Below are positions 21,565 through 30,476 of a stretch of DNA of 64,000 bases, piece after piece (the stretch's first letter is position 1; each line of letters opens with the position of its first letter). The notes under the pieces were generated by a model. That model did no database searches and was not told the DNA's origin. It saw only the letters and a program-made list of their open reading frames with translations. The translations under genes were made by a program, and so were the position numbers. The stretch spans positions 124,001 to 188,000 of the forward strand of contig NZ_FNJO01000003.1 in the NCBI RefSeq assembly GCF_900104095.1, given 5' to 3'. Source of the DNA: Ralstonia sp. 25mfcol4.1 (lineage in GTDB: Bacteria; Pseudomonadota; Gammaproteobacteria; Burkholderiales; Burkholderiaceae).

Positions 21565-21867
21565 ATGGGTAACAACAGACTGGCTCGGACCTGCCAAATC
21601 CCCACAAACGCTGCCGCGCCTGGCGACATCGTCCCCACCGAAAACGGAATCCTTGGCCGAGTGCCTGGCGTTTATGTTGCGCAAGCGGTGAACTCACTCC
21701 CTCCTCCTACGGCGATCGGGCCCGGCGCCGCGACGGTCGTGGTGGAGGCGGGAGAGCTGGGCCTCGTGCATGTTTCGGTCGAGCGCCGGCGGGCCAAGCA
21801 CGGCCGGCACTCGCATTACTTCTGGACGGCCGTTCGGGCCGAGCCATTGGATGATCCGACCCGGTGA
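21565..21867 (+). CDS. Small prophage protein under a LexA-type box
   Basis: 100 codons from ATG 21565. No recognised family. The central part (GIGPGAATVVVEAGELGLVHVSVERRRAKHGRHSHYF) suggests a short beta-rich fold with a basic stretch. It overlaps the next ORF by GTGA (21864-21867). In coliphage 186 the LexA-controlled antirepressor gene tum occupies a similar genome end, so an induction role is possible, but no sequence similarity to Tum is seen. Confidence 0.6.
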   Translation: MGNNRLARTCQIPTNAAAPGDIVPTENGILGRVPGVYVAQAVNSLPPPTAIGPGAATVVVEAGELGLVHVSVERRRAKHGRHSHYFWTAVRAEPLDDPTR

Positions 21868-22034
21868 GCGTGGCAGTGCGTGAGCTAACCGGCGGAATCG
21901 AGACGAAAGACGGCCGTCGCTTCTCTCTGCTTGATCTGTCCAAGCTGCATAAGCACTTTGCCTCACCACTGTATATACATACAGCCAATTTCCGCCGGAT
22001 GGTGAAAGTCGGTGGGGGCACCGGAAAAAGGTAA
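21864..22034 (+). CDS. Short ORF with weak KilA-N/antirepressor-like segment
   Basis: 56 codons from GTG 21864, translationally coupled to the preceding ORF (GTGA). It reads through ETKDGRRFSLLDLSKLHKHF, which loosely resembles the DGRRFSLNDLHKAAG start of phage KilA-N domains. The TAA stop is inside the first GGTAACC of the repeat array, so the ORF may be a truncated remnant. A second LexA-type box lies within it. Confidence 0.4.
   Translation: MSVAVRELTGGIETKDGRRFSLLDLSKLHKHFASPLYIHTANFRRMVKVGGGTGKR
21969..21984. promoter_or_regulatory. LexA/SOS-type box 2
   Basis: CTGTATATACATACAG, i.e. CTGT-N8-ACAG with perfect 6-bp arms. It lies inside the short ORF 21864-22034 and 37 bp before the GGTAAC array. 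Confidence 0.6.
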
Positions 22035-22315
22035 CCTTGGTAACCACGTCTGGAGAATTGCCCGCAAACCGTTGTGGTGCAAGGCTTAGCGGGTTTCGAG
22101 CAAAAGGTAACATTGGGGTAACTTTAAGGTAACCAGATTACCTTTTTCATAGGTAACACCTTCCAAATCACCCCCTCAATAAAATCAATGACTTAGCGAG
22201 AGGTTACCTTTTAGGTTACCCAAGATTACCTTCCAAAGGTAACCACCGCTTTCCTTATAAATCATGTAGTTAGACGGCATTTTCGGGCTTAGTTACCGAG
22301 GTTACCTTTTTCCGG
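22021..22315. repeat. GGTAACC/GGTTACC iteron-like array bounded by 24-bp inverted repeats
   Basis: Thirteen GGTAAC-type sites in 295 bp, starting at 22030, 22039, 22106, 22117, 22128, 22137, 22152, 22202, 22214, 22225, 22238, 22292 and 22300. Left copies read mostly GGTAACC and right copies mostly GGTTACC, often beside A or T runs. The outer ends form an inverted repeat, 22021-22044 against 22292-22315, 23 of 24 matching (CCGGAAAAAGGTAACCT at the left). Irregular spacing excludes CRISPR. A replication-origin, repressor-binding or small-element function is possible. Confidence 0.85.
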
Positions 22316-22672
22316 ACCCTGCCCTAGTTCATAGGATTGAAGCGGCATCGCCCCGGAGCGATGTACTGGAGGCTTGTTGCGACGATAGGCGCCGAGAATT
22401 GAAAATTTCACTGCTGTCGTACGTCGTCCGCTGGCGCCAAGACTGGCGGGTGGAAGCGGCGCCGCACGCGTGCATCAAAACTGACCTACGAGGCGCGCCG
22501 GCGAGGCGGGGTCGAAGTGGCGCGCTGAAGGATGACATATCGGTCGTCGGGTAGTCCTAGTCACATTACCCTCACAGACTTCCAGATGCGGCAAAATTTG
22601 AATGTCTAGTGCTCCATTCGGAGGGGATGCCGCGTGCAGCACGTCCATTTCTATCAGCATGAGGCAGCTTGA
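22316..22672. other. Intergenic stretch between the array and the nuclease gene
   Basis: 357 bp with no convincing gene. Short minus-strand ORFs here have no RBS or family look. No clear promoter, but the nuclease gene must be read from here or from upstream. Confidence 0.5.
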
Positions 22673-24724
22673 ATGCGAACCGACGAGTTCATTGATCTTG
22701 TACGACACGCCTGGCCTACAGAGAGCAATAGCGACCCAAGCACGGACGTGCTCCAGGTCTCGACCCCTCCCTATTCGCGCGAGCGTAGCCAGAAAATCAG
22801 GAACTGCTTCCCGCATGACACAAACGCAATCCGACAACAAATAGCAAGGATACGAAAAGAACTTATTTTGCGATCAGTATGCAGTGAAGAGGACGTGCAA
22901 CGTCCTTTAATCGTTGCTCACGAGTTAATCCTCAATTATTTGAGGGGTGAACCTGAAGGCGAAATTCAGGGGCACGTGGAGTGGCGAAAGGCACTCGAGC
23001 TAATGTGTAGTGCTCCGCGCTCACCGCATTTCTCCAACTATGAATCGGTTCTAGGCAGCTGCGAGGATGAGCGAGCCTTGGCTACGGCAGTGCAATATCT
23101 TAAGAAAGTCGGATACGATATCAATTTCGCAGAAGGCGAGCTAAAAATATCCGACGACGAAGAAAGGAAACTTGCAACTGACATCGACTCGCTCGTAGCA
23201 ACTGTGGGCGGACGCGTAGTATTGGACTGTGTATTCCATCAAATTAACCATCTATTCGACCCCAGATTTCAACGATACCGCTTCGTAAGAAAGACAAGCC
23301 AATGGAATCACCAAGTAAACCCCCAGCAGCCTTTTGGATATTTGATTAACCTTGCCGTAAAGCATTGGCATCTCGAACCAAAAGAAACAAATCTGAATCT
23401 ACTAGATAAAATTCAACACCTTTCCACTGCCTACAGCGCATTGCATGAGGTCCAACCATACAACCCATACTCGTCCCTGTTCGTTGACACCCAAAATATA
23501 ATTAATTTTCTTCAGCGATCGGTGCGCTACGACTCATTATTCAGCATCTTTCAACTCAGAGTTACTGACGCGAAAATTTTATATAAAGGCTTGCTGCGAA
23601 AGCATATTTCATCACGCACCACCATTCGAGGGATTGGCGTGGCCGAAGTAATTCGATTGACGGACTTCATCATTGATCGACATTGCCGCGGAAATTTCAA
23701 GATTCCTTTCAGCGCGAAATCGATAGCGCAAGAAAGAAAAATGAGGGAATCAACTGTACGGAAGATAATTGACACAGTGCTCGCTCATGAGCCACATGCC
23801 GCAAACAAGGATTACCTTCTTGCCGCTAATGTAGACTTGGTCAATTTTCAAGACAGACCTCTACTGAAACAAAAGAATGGGACCTATCAGATCATTTCCC
23901 CTTCAATTTGCGGGCCCGCCTTCGTAACGTCTCTTCTCCAATTTGCCAGCGGGGCCGACAGTAATTTTTACGCCGACCTCGGGCGCCAAGCCGAGCACCT
24001 ACTCCGGGAAAAACTGACGGCTCACGGCATAACTTGGCATACTGGAGAGTACTCTTCCGTATATGAAGGAAGATTGGAGAAAGGAGAGTGCGACATCGTA
24101 ATCGAAACCAAGGACGTGGTGTTTTTCTTAGAGACAAAGAACAAGACTCTTACAAATTTGGCTCGCAGCGGCAGCGATCTTCACTTATTCACGGATCTCG
24201 CTCTTGGTGCAGTGCATGCGGCAAGCCAAATCATTCGGCACGAACTATTACTAAAATCCAACGGCACATTGACGCTTAAAGATGGTGATTTAAATCATAC
24301 AGTACACCTCAACAACCGCCATGTTGAGAGGATATCTATCAGCCTACCGGAATTTGGCGCACTCCAAGACCGGATAATTTTGGACCATCTGTTGAACGCC
24401 TTTTTGCGAGCTGACTTTTCAACCAACAGCGGAGTAATGAAAAAGCAGTTTTCGCAAGCAAACAAAATTGCACAAAGTCTGAGGAATTCTTGCGCGGGAC
24501 TTGCGAAACTGGGCGCCGACACCACGAGAATGTTCTTCTCAAACTGGCATTTGAGCTTTGCTCAATTATGTGTTCTGCTGGACAGAGTGAAATCGAATGA
24601 GGATTTCAAATCGGAGCTATGGCGAACGAGAAATATTGTGACGGGCACGCATGATTGGTATCACGATCAGAGCCACATGATCGGTCTTTATGAAAACGTG
24701 ACAGCCAGTACAGATGCTGGTTAG
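22673..24724 (+). CDS. Large cargo protein with PD-(D/E)XK nuclease-like motif (candidate antiphage factor)
   Basis: 683 codons, visibly AT-richer than its neighbours, so recently acquired. Start ATG 22673 has GAGG about 9 bp upstream. Around residues 450-485 the run VYEGRLEKGECDIVIETKDVVFFLETKNKT gives the Asp and Glu-X-Lys spacing of PD-(D/E)XK nucleases, with hydrophobic strands before each. The N-terminal two-thirds is mainly alpha-helical and unrecognised. It sits next to portal gene Q, at the genome end equivalent to the P2 old/tin defence locus. Function inferred only from motif and place. Confidence 0.75.
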   Translation: MRTDEFIDLVRHAWPTESNSDPSTDVLQVSTPPYSRERSQKIRNCFPHDTNAIRQQIARIRKELILRSVCSEEDVQRPLIVAHELILNYLRGEPEGEIQGHVEWRKALELMCSAPRSPHFSNYESVLGSCEDERALATAVQYLKKVGYDINFAEGELKISDDEERKLATDIDSLVATVGGRVVLDCVFHQINHLFDPRFQRYRFVRKTSQWNHQVNPQQPFGYLINLAVKHWHLEPKETNLNLLDKIQHLSTAYSALHEVQPYNPYSSLFVDTQNIINFLQRSVRYDSLFSIFQLRVTDAKILYKGLLRKHISSRTTIRGIGVAEVIRLTDFIIDRHCRGNFKIPFSAKSIAQERKMRESTVRKIIDTVLAHEPHAANKDYLLAANVDLVNFQDRPLLKQKNGTYQIISPSICGPAFVTSLLQFASGADSNFYADLGRQAEHLLREKLTAHGITWHTGEYSSVYEGRLEKGECDIVIETKDVVFFLETKNKTLTNLARSGSDLHLFTDLALGAVHAASQIIRHELLLKSNGTLTLKDGDLNHTVHLNNRHVERISISLPEFGALQDRIILDHLLNAFLRADFSTNSGVMKKQFSQANKIAQSLRNSCAGLAKLGADTTRMFFSNWHLSFAQLCVLLDRVKSNEDFKSELWRTRNIVTGTHDWYHDQSHMIGLYENVTASTDAG

Positions 24725-24775
24725 GAACAGGCAGAGCCACGCGCGTATTTACCGCCCACGCCCAATGTCAACTTC

Positions 24776-25804
24776 CTAAACAGGCAGATCGTTCAACCCA
24801 TACCCCCCAAACCTAACCACCCCCTCCCCAACCCACTCATTCACCTCCGCCAGCCGCTCCTGCAGCGGCTTCACCTCATTCCTCGCAAAAACCAAAGCCG
24901 CTTTTTCAGCATCCCCAAATCCCCCAGTATTAGCCGGAATAATCCCCATCAACTGCGGCGGCACCCGATGCGCGGCCAGCTGGTCGTCCCGCGTCACGTT
25001 CTTGATATTCCAGAACTCATCCTTGGCAGCCACCTCGGAAACAGGAATCAACTGAATCCCGTCCTTTTTGCCCGAAGGCGCATACATAAACAGGTTCCGG
25101 AAATTTCCCGGTCCTTTGCTGTTCTTCAGCGCCTCGCGCAACGCGTCCACGTCTTCCTGCTTCTGCGCCGCGTCCGTCATGTACAGGATGAACCCGGCAT
25201 GGCTGCCGTTCTTGTAATACCGCCGCCGGAACAGCGTCGCTGATTCGTTCAGCCAGGTCGCGTTCAGCGCCGACAGGTATTCGGGCAGCCCATACACCTC
25301 CTGGTTGATATCTGGCTCCATCAGGTGGAACACGCTACCAGATTTGAACCGATGCACGTCCTGCATGTTTTGCACGAAGAAGTAGCTGTCCAGATCCAGC
25401 CCCCGCCGCATGTACTTTGCCAGGGCCGGCTCCAGCGCCACCGGCCGCCCCAGCACGTTGTCGCGCCGCTCCAGGTATCCATTCCCGAACACCAGAAAAT
25501 CCTGCACCCACCGCGCGAACGCCGACCGCGACAGCAGCTTGTGCGGGATGAACGTCGACACCAGGATGTTCCGCTTCACGTAAATCGGCGAGCTGTTATG
25601 CACCGCCGCGCGAAACGTGCGCGCCAGCCCCTCCCAGGGCATCGGCGGCTCGAACCAGTCGCCCACGCGCAGGCATTCCACGTAGTCCAGCAGCTCGCGC
25701 CGATCCAGCACGGCCACCGGGTCGCCAAACGTGAACGCCTCCAACGCCCCGGCGCCAGCGCGCGCCGCCGTGCCACCCTTCCGACGAAATTTCCCCATGC
25801 TCAT
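24776..25804 (-). CDS. Q: Phage portal protein (P2 Q-like)
   Basis: 342 codons, the usual size for P2 Q / PBSX-type portals. Start ATG 25804 (MSMGKFRRKGG) overlaps the terminase stop as ATGA; the longer frame upstream is antisense terminase. Motifs include PPMPWEGLARTFRAAVHNSSPIYVKRNIL, DFLVFGNGYLERRDN and the C-terminal HRVPPQLMGIIPANTGGFGDAEKA. It forms the dodecameric portal for DNA entry into the capsid. Confidence 0.95.
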   Translation of the reverse strand: MSMGKFRRKGGTAARAGAGALEAFTFGDPVAVLDRRELLDYVECLRVGDWFEPPMPWEGLARTFRAAVHNSSPIYVKRNILVSTFIPHKLLSRSAFARWVQDFLVFGNGYLERRDNVLGRPVALEPALAKYMRRGLDLDSYFFVQNMQDVHRFKSGSVFHLMEPDINQEVYGLPEYLSALNATWLNESATLFRRRYYKNGSHAGFILYMTDAAQKQEDVDALREALKNSKGPGNFRNLFMYAPSGKKDGIQLIPVSEVAAKDEFWNIKNVTRDDQLAAHRVPPQLMGIIPANTGGFGDAEKAALVFARNEVKPLQERLAEVNEWVGEGVVRFGGYGLNDLPV

Positions 25805-27582
25805 GACATCTCCATAATGCTGGTGTTCGTTGTGGTCACACCCTCCAACGGCTCGTGCGCGATGGCGTGCATACAGGCCCAGGCCAGATCCGCGTGGCTG
25901 GTTTCCTCCGACCGGCCGGCCTGATAGGTGACCCGCCCCCCGGCAGCCGTGGTGGTCTTCCGGATAGACATGAACGACGCGGCGAAGTCCGTCCACCCGG
26001 CATCGAATTCCAGCCGCCCCTTGCTGATCACGTCGTGCGCCTTCAGCACCAGGCCGGTCTTCACGTCCACGGAATAGGTAAAGCCCCGCGCATCGGGCCG
26101 GAACTTACTGACCAGCTGGAACACGGCATCGCCAATGCCCGTCCGGTCGATGCCGATGTACGCCACGCTGTACCGCTCGCACACCCGCTTGATCGCCGCC
26201 GCCTGCTCCTCGTAGTCGATGCCGCGGAACTGGTGCTTCTCCAGCACCCGGAACTTGCCGCCGGCCACCAGCGGCGGCGCCACCACCACAAGCGCCGCGC
26301 TGTCGCCGCCGCCACCGTTCGGGTCATAGCCCACCCACACATCCCGGTTGCCAAACGGTCGCGGCGACCAGTGCCGGAAGTCCTCCCACACCTCCCAGCT
26401 ATCCACCGTGCAGCGCATCAGCATCGACAGCGGAAACACCGACGCCGTATCGTCGATAAACCCGCACATCAGCAGGTTCTCGAAGTCGGCATCGCTGTAT
26501 TCCAGGCGCAGCTGCTCGATGTCGAACAGGTTGCAACCGCCGGCAATCGCATCCTCCACGGTCACAATCTGCCGCCACTGCCCGTCCGCGCAACGCCGGC
26601 CGCCCTTCAGGTTCGCGTGGCTCACATCCACGCGGATGTGGTCTTGCTTCTTCCGCCCCCGATTGAACAGCGCCCCGGACCAGAAGGGGTACGCCTCATG
26701 CGCCAGGCTCGAAGGCGTCGAGAAATATGTCTGCCGCCATTTCGAATGGATGGCCATCCCCGACGCCACCTTGCGCAGCTCCTGAAAACGCTGGATCCAG
26801 AAATACTCGTCCAGGTACAGGTTGCCGTGGTAGCTCTGCGCCGTGCGCGCGTTGGTGCCCAGGAAGTACAGCGTGGCGCCGTTCGGCAGCACCATCGGGT
26901 CACCCTTCAGGTCCACCCCGACGGCAACCCTGGCGAACTGCATGATGTACTGCTTGAAGACGTGCGCCTGCGCCTTGCTGGCCGACAGAAAGATCTGGTT
27001 GCGCCCCGTGGTCAGCGCATCGACCAGCGCCTCGCGCGCGAAGTACCAGGTCGCGCCGATCTGCCGGCTCTTCAGGATGTTGCGGATCCGCTCGGCCAGG
27101 CCTGCCTCGTACCAGAGTCGCTGATACGCGAACATCGAATCCATGAACGCGTCCACCAGCTCGCCCTGCTGCGCCTCGCTAATCGCGTTGCGCTCCACCT
27201 TGCGCCGAGCGCCCTTGTTCCGGTTGGCCACCTTGGGATTCAGGTCGACCTCGTTGCCGCTGGCCTCATAACGCCGCACACGCGCAAGCCGCTCGATCTG
27301 CCGGCCCAGCAGGTCGATTTCCTTGTAGTCCTTGCCCTCCTTCTGGTCCTTGGCCACCAGCAGCGCCATCCGCGCCTCCAGGCTCGCGCCCACGCGGTCC
27401 ACCGTGTCCGCCTTGTGCCACGCCTCACGGCGCTTCCAGCTATGCACGGTCGCGGCCTTGATGCCGAGCATCTCGGCGATGCGCGCGACGCGGTATCCCT
27501 GCCAGTAGAGCCCGCGCGCAATGCGGCGCGGGTCCATCTGCGGGTCGAATTGATGCGTGGAAATGGGCGGCAGCGTAGTCAT
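25801..27582 (-). CDS. P: Terminase large subunit, ATPase (P2 P-like)
   Basis: 593 codons. The N-terminal helix-turn-helix segment is RVARIAEMLGIKAATVHSWKRREAW. The atypical Walker A is KSRQIGATWYFAREALV. Walker B/catalytic region is NLYLDEYFWIQRFQEL, and the C-terminal nuclease-like region has VGYDPNGGGGDSAALVVVAPP. It packages DNA into the prohead together with M. A late-activator-type dyad lies 44 bp upstream of its start. Confidence 0.96.
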   Translation of the reverse strand: MTTLPPISTHQFDPQMDPRRIARGLYWQGYRVARIAEMLGIKAATVHSWKRREAWHKADTVDRVGASLEARMALLVAKDQKEGKDYKEIDLLGRQIERLARVRRYEASGNEVDLNPKVANRNKGARRKVERNAISEAQQGELVDAFMDSMFAYQRLWYEAGLAERIRNILKSRQIGATWYFAREALVDALTTGRNQIFLSASKAQAHVFKQYIMQFARVAVGVDLKGDPMVLPNGATLYFLGTNARTAQSYHGNLYLDEYFWIQRFQELRKVASGMAIHSKWRQTYFSTPSSLAHEAYPFWSGALFNRGRKKQDHIRVDVSHANLKGGRRCADGQWRQIVTVEDAIAGGCNLFDIEQLRLEYSDADFENLLMCGFIDDTASVFPLSMLMRCTVDSWEVWEDFRHWSPRPFGNRDVWVGYDPNGGGGDSAALVVVAPPLVAGGKFRVLEKHQFRGIDYEEQAAAIKRVCERYSVAYIGIDRTGIGDAVFQLVSKFRPDARGFTYSVDVKTGLVLKAHDVISKGRLEFDAGWTDFAASFMSIRKTTTAAGGRVTYQAGRSEETSHADLAWACMHAIAHEPLEGVTTTNTSIMEMS

Positions 27583-27625
27583 GCCGCAACGCTACCGTTC
27601 GCGCGCACGCGTGCCACGCGGACGA

Positions 27626-27650
27626 TGTTGTCTGCCCGGCGCCAACAACA
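27626..27650. promoter_or_regulatory. Late-activator-type dyad between P and O
   Basis: TGTTGT (27626-27631), 13 bp, ACAACA (27645-27650), exact arms. It lies in the divergent P/O gap and can serve both directions. Resembles the hyphenated TGT/ACA dyad bound by P2 Ogr; spacing here is 13, against 12 for the P2 core. Confidence 0.7.
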
Positions 27651-27719
27651 CCGCGACGTTGCCCGCGCGAGTCCGCCTGCTCACCATGGCAACACCACTG
27701 ATTCACCGACGAGACAGCC

Positions 27720-28571
27720 ATGGCCAGCAGCAAGCCCAAGTTCTTCCGCATCGCCACCGAAGGCGCCACCAGCGACGGCCGCGTGATCGACCGCCAGATG
27801 CTCCTGCAGATGGCCGCCAGCTATACGCCGCAGACGTACGGCGCCCGCATCAACCTCGAACACATTCGCGGCATCGACCCCAAGGGCATGTTCCAGGCCT
27901 ACGGCGACGTCCTGGCCCTGAAAGCCGAAGAACAAGACGGCAAGATGCGGCTCTTCGCGCAGCTCGACCCCACGCCCGAACTGGTATCGCTCACCAAAGC
28001 TCGCCAGAAAATCTTCTGCTCGATGGAGGTGAACCCCGATTTTGCGGATACCGGCGAGGCCTACCTGACCGGTCTGGCCGTCACGGACAATCCGGCCAGC
28101 CTGGGCTGCGAGATGCTGCAATTCAGCGCCAAGGCCAAGGTCAATCCGCTGGCCGACCGTAAGCAGGATCCGAACAACCTGTTCTCCGAAGCCGTCGAAG
28201 TCGAACTCGACTTCACCGCCGACGATCCGAGCGAACCTGCCCAGCCCACCAACGGCCTGGCCGCATCCATCAAGCGCCTGTTCGGCTGCGTCGACAAGTC
28301 CGAAGCCGGCAGCCAGGCGCAGCACGCGGACACACGCGAGGCCGTCGAGCAACTGGCCCGCGAGATCCACGCGATGGGCGGCACCTTCACGAAGGTCACC
28401 CAGGCGCTGGAATCCATCGCCAGTCGCGTCGACACGATCCAGTCCGAGCAGCAAAAAGACAAGGCCGAGTTCTCCACCTTGAAAACCGCGCTCGATTCGA
28501 CCGAGTCGTACAGCCGCCGCCCACCGGCCACAGGGGGCAACGGCAGCACCGCCGCCTCGACCGACTGCTGA
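27720..28571 (+). CDS. O: Capsid scaffolding protein/protease (P2 O-like)
   Basis: 283 codons. It begins MASSKPKFFRIATEGATSDGR, typical of GpO. The N-terminal protease domain carries a conserved His in INLEHIRG and Ser in FCSMEVN. The C-terminal helical part (about residues 195-265) is the scaffold. It shapes the prohead and processes capsid proteins. First gene of the O-N-M-L operon. Confidence 0.95.
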   Translation: MASSKPKFFRIATEGATSDGRVIDRQMLLQMAASYTPQTYGARINLEHIRGIDPKGMFQAYGDVLALKAEEQDGKMRLFAQLDPTPELVSLTKARQKIFCSMEVNPDFADTGEAYLTGLAVTDNPASLGCEMLQFSAKAKVNPLADRKQDPNNLFSEAVEVELDFTADDPSEPAQPTNGLAASIKRLFGCVDKSEAGSQAQHADTREAVEQLAREIHAMGGTFTKVTQALESIASRVDTIQSEQQKDKAEFSTLKTALDSTESYSRRPPATGGNGSTAASTDC

Positions 28572-28602
28572 CCCGACACCCCATTCCTCCGGAGCCCATC
28601 CC

Positions 28603-29628
28603 ATGCGCAACGACACCCGCCGCCTGTACACGGCCTACGAACAACGCATCGCAGAACTGAACGACGTGGACCGCGTCGACCGCAAGTTCAGCGTCGCGCC
28701 CACCATCCAGCAGAAGCTGGAAACCCGCGTGCAGGAATCGAGCGAATTCCTTTCGCGGATCAACATCATTGGCGTGCCCGAGCTGGAGGGCGAGAAGGTC
28801 GGCCTGGGCGTATCCGGCCCCGTGGCCAGCACCACGGATACGTCGAAGAAGGAACGCCAGACCACCGATCTGGCCGCGCTCGACAATCGCAAGTACCGCT
28901 GCGAGAAGACCGACTCCGACACGCACATCACCTACCAGCGCCTGGACACCTGGGCCAAGTTTCCAGACTTCCAGACGCGCCTGCGCGACGCCATCCTGCG
29001 CCGCCAGGCACTGGACCGCATCATGATCGGCTTCCACGGCATTGGCCGCGCTGCCACGTCCGACCGCAAGGCGAATCCGATGCTGCAGGACGTGAACACG
29101 GGCTGGCTGGAACACCTGCGCAAGGAAGCAAAGGAGCGCGTCATGACCGGCGCCAAGGCGGCCGACAAGATCGTCGTAGGCGGCTTCGATGGCGAACCGG
29201 GCCGCGACTACGCCAGCCTCGACGCCCTGGTCTTCGACCTGTGCAACAACCTGATCGCGCCGTGGTACGCCGAAGATCCGGACCTAGTAGTCATCTGTGG
29301 CCGCAAGCTGCTGGCCGACAAGTATTTCCCGCTAGTCAACCGCGACCGGGAACCGACCGAAAAGCTGGCCACAGACATCATCATGAGCCAGAAGCGCATC
29401 GGCAACCTGCCCGCCATCCGCGTGCCGTATTTCCCGCCGGACGCCCTGCTCGTGACCCGCCTGGACAACCTGTCGATCTACTGGCAGGAGGGCAGCCGCC
29501 GCCGCACCATCGTCGACAACGCCAAACGCGACCGCATCGAGAACTACGAATCGAGCAACGACGCCTACGTGGTCGAGGACTTCGAATGCGTGGCGATGGC
29601 CGAAAACATCGAGGTGGTCGACGTATGA
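28603..29628 (+). CDS. N: Major capsid protein (P2 N-like)
   Basis: 341 codons, 31 bp after O. The P2 N pattern is clear: TRRLYTAYEQRIAELN, FLSRINIIGVPELEGEKVGLG, TYQRLDTWAKFPDFQ, DRIMIGFHGI and VDNAKRDRIENYESSNDAYVVED. It has the HK97-like capsid fold by family. Its TGA overlaps the ATG of M. Confidence 0.97.
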   Translation: MRNDTRRLYTAYEQRIAELNDVDRVDRKFSVAPTIQQKLETRVQESSEFLSRINIIGVPELEGEKVGLGVSGPVASTTDTSKKERQTTDLAALDNRKYRCEKTDSDTHITYQRLDTWAKFPDFQTRLRDAILRRQALDRIMIGFHGIGRAATSDRKANPMLQDVNTGWLEHLRKEAKERVMTGAKAADKIVVGGFDGEPGRDYASLDALVFDLCNNLIAPWYAEDPDLVVICGRKLLADKYFPLVNRDREPTEKLATDIIMSQKRIGNLPAIRVPYFPPDALLVTRLDNLSIYWQEGSRRRTIVDNAKRDRIENYESSNDAYVVEDFECVAMAENIEVVDV

Positions 29629-30356
29629 CCAGCCCTGCCCGCAGCCACTTCCTCCGCATGGCCGCTGCACGCTCCGCAGCTGATGCCGAAGCGGACAACC
29701 CGCTCCGCCACGCCACCGGCTACGAGCTGATGCTGGCTCAGCTTGCCGAGCACAAGCGCGCCCTGAAGCTGATCCAGTCCATCAAGCGCAAGGCCGACGC
29801 CAAGCGCACGATGCTGCCCGAGTACCAGGCCTGGATCGAAGGCGTTATCGCCGCCGACGCCGCCGTCCAGGACGAAGTCTTCATGACCGTCATGGTCTGG
29901 CACATCGACGTGGGCGACTTCACTGGCGCCCTGCCGCTGGCGCGACACGCCATCCGCCACCGCCTGGCCATGCCCGACCAGTACCAGCGGACCACCGCCT
30001 GCCTGATCGCCGAGGAGTACGCCACCATGGCCATCAAGGCTGCCGAGGCCGGCGATCCCGTGGATACCGACGCACTGGCCGACATCGCCCAACTCGTGGA
30101 AGGCGAAGACATGCCCGACGAGGTGCGCGCGAAGTTGCACAAGGCCATCGGCTACAGCAGCCTGACCGGCATCCCCGCCCTGCCGGCCGACCAGCAGCAG
30201 CGCGCCCGGCAGGCCGCCCTCGCTCATCTGCAACGCGCCTTGACGCTGCACGACAAGTCAGGCGTGAAGAAAGACATCGAGCGCCTGGAGCGCGAGATCC
30301 GAAACGCAGCCACCGCCGCGCCGCCTGAAGACAAGCCAGGCGACGGATCCGGCTGA
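29625..30356 (+). CDS. M: Terminase small/endonuclease subunit (P2 M-like)
   Basis: 243 codons from ATG 29625 (ATGA overlap with N). Family pattern: TGYELMLAQLAEHKRALKLIQS, then ALPLARHAIRHRLAMPDQYQR, then a helical C-terminus. It recognises and cuts cos with P. The longer in-frame extension inside N is rejected. Confidence 0.93.
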   Translation: MTSPARSHFLRMAAARSAADAEADNPLRHATGYELMLAQLAEHKRALKLIQSIKRKADAKRTMLPEYQAWIEGVIAADAAVQDEVFMTVMVWHIDVGDFTGALPLARHAIRHRLAMPDQYQRTTACLIAEEYATMAIKAAEAGDPVDTDALADIAQLVEGEDMPDEVRAKLHKAIGYSSLTGIPALPADQQQRARQAALAHLQRALTLHDKSGVKKDIERLEREIRNAATAAPPEDKPGDGSG

Positions 30357-30476
30357 CCCCGAGCGTGACCCCGCGCACCAGGCGGCACGGGGTGCCCAAG
30401 GCCAGGCCACGCGCCGCACCGACAGTCACCCCGTCCACCGCCTCCATCGCCTCTACTGTCCCCAACAGGTCCAGCC

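Noticed and set aside
22021-22315. CRISPR array
   Set aside because: Repeat core is only 7 bp, spacing is irregular and both orientations occur.
24725-24775. cos site between the nuclease gene and Q
   Set aside because: Expected here or near 21400-21530 by analogy with P2, but no recognisable cos sequence was found.
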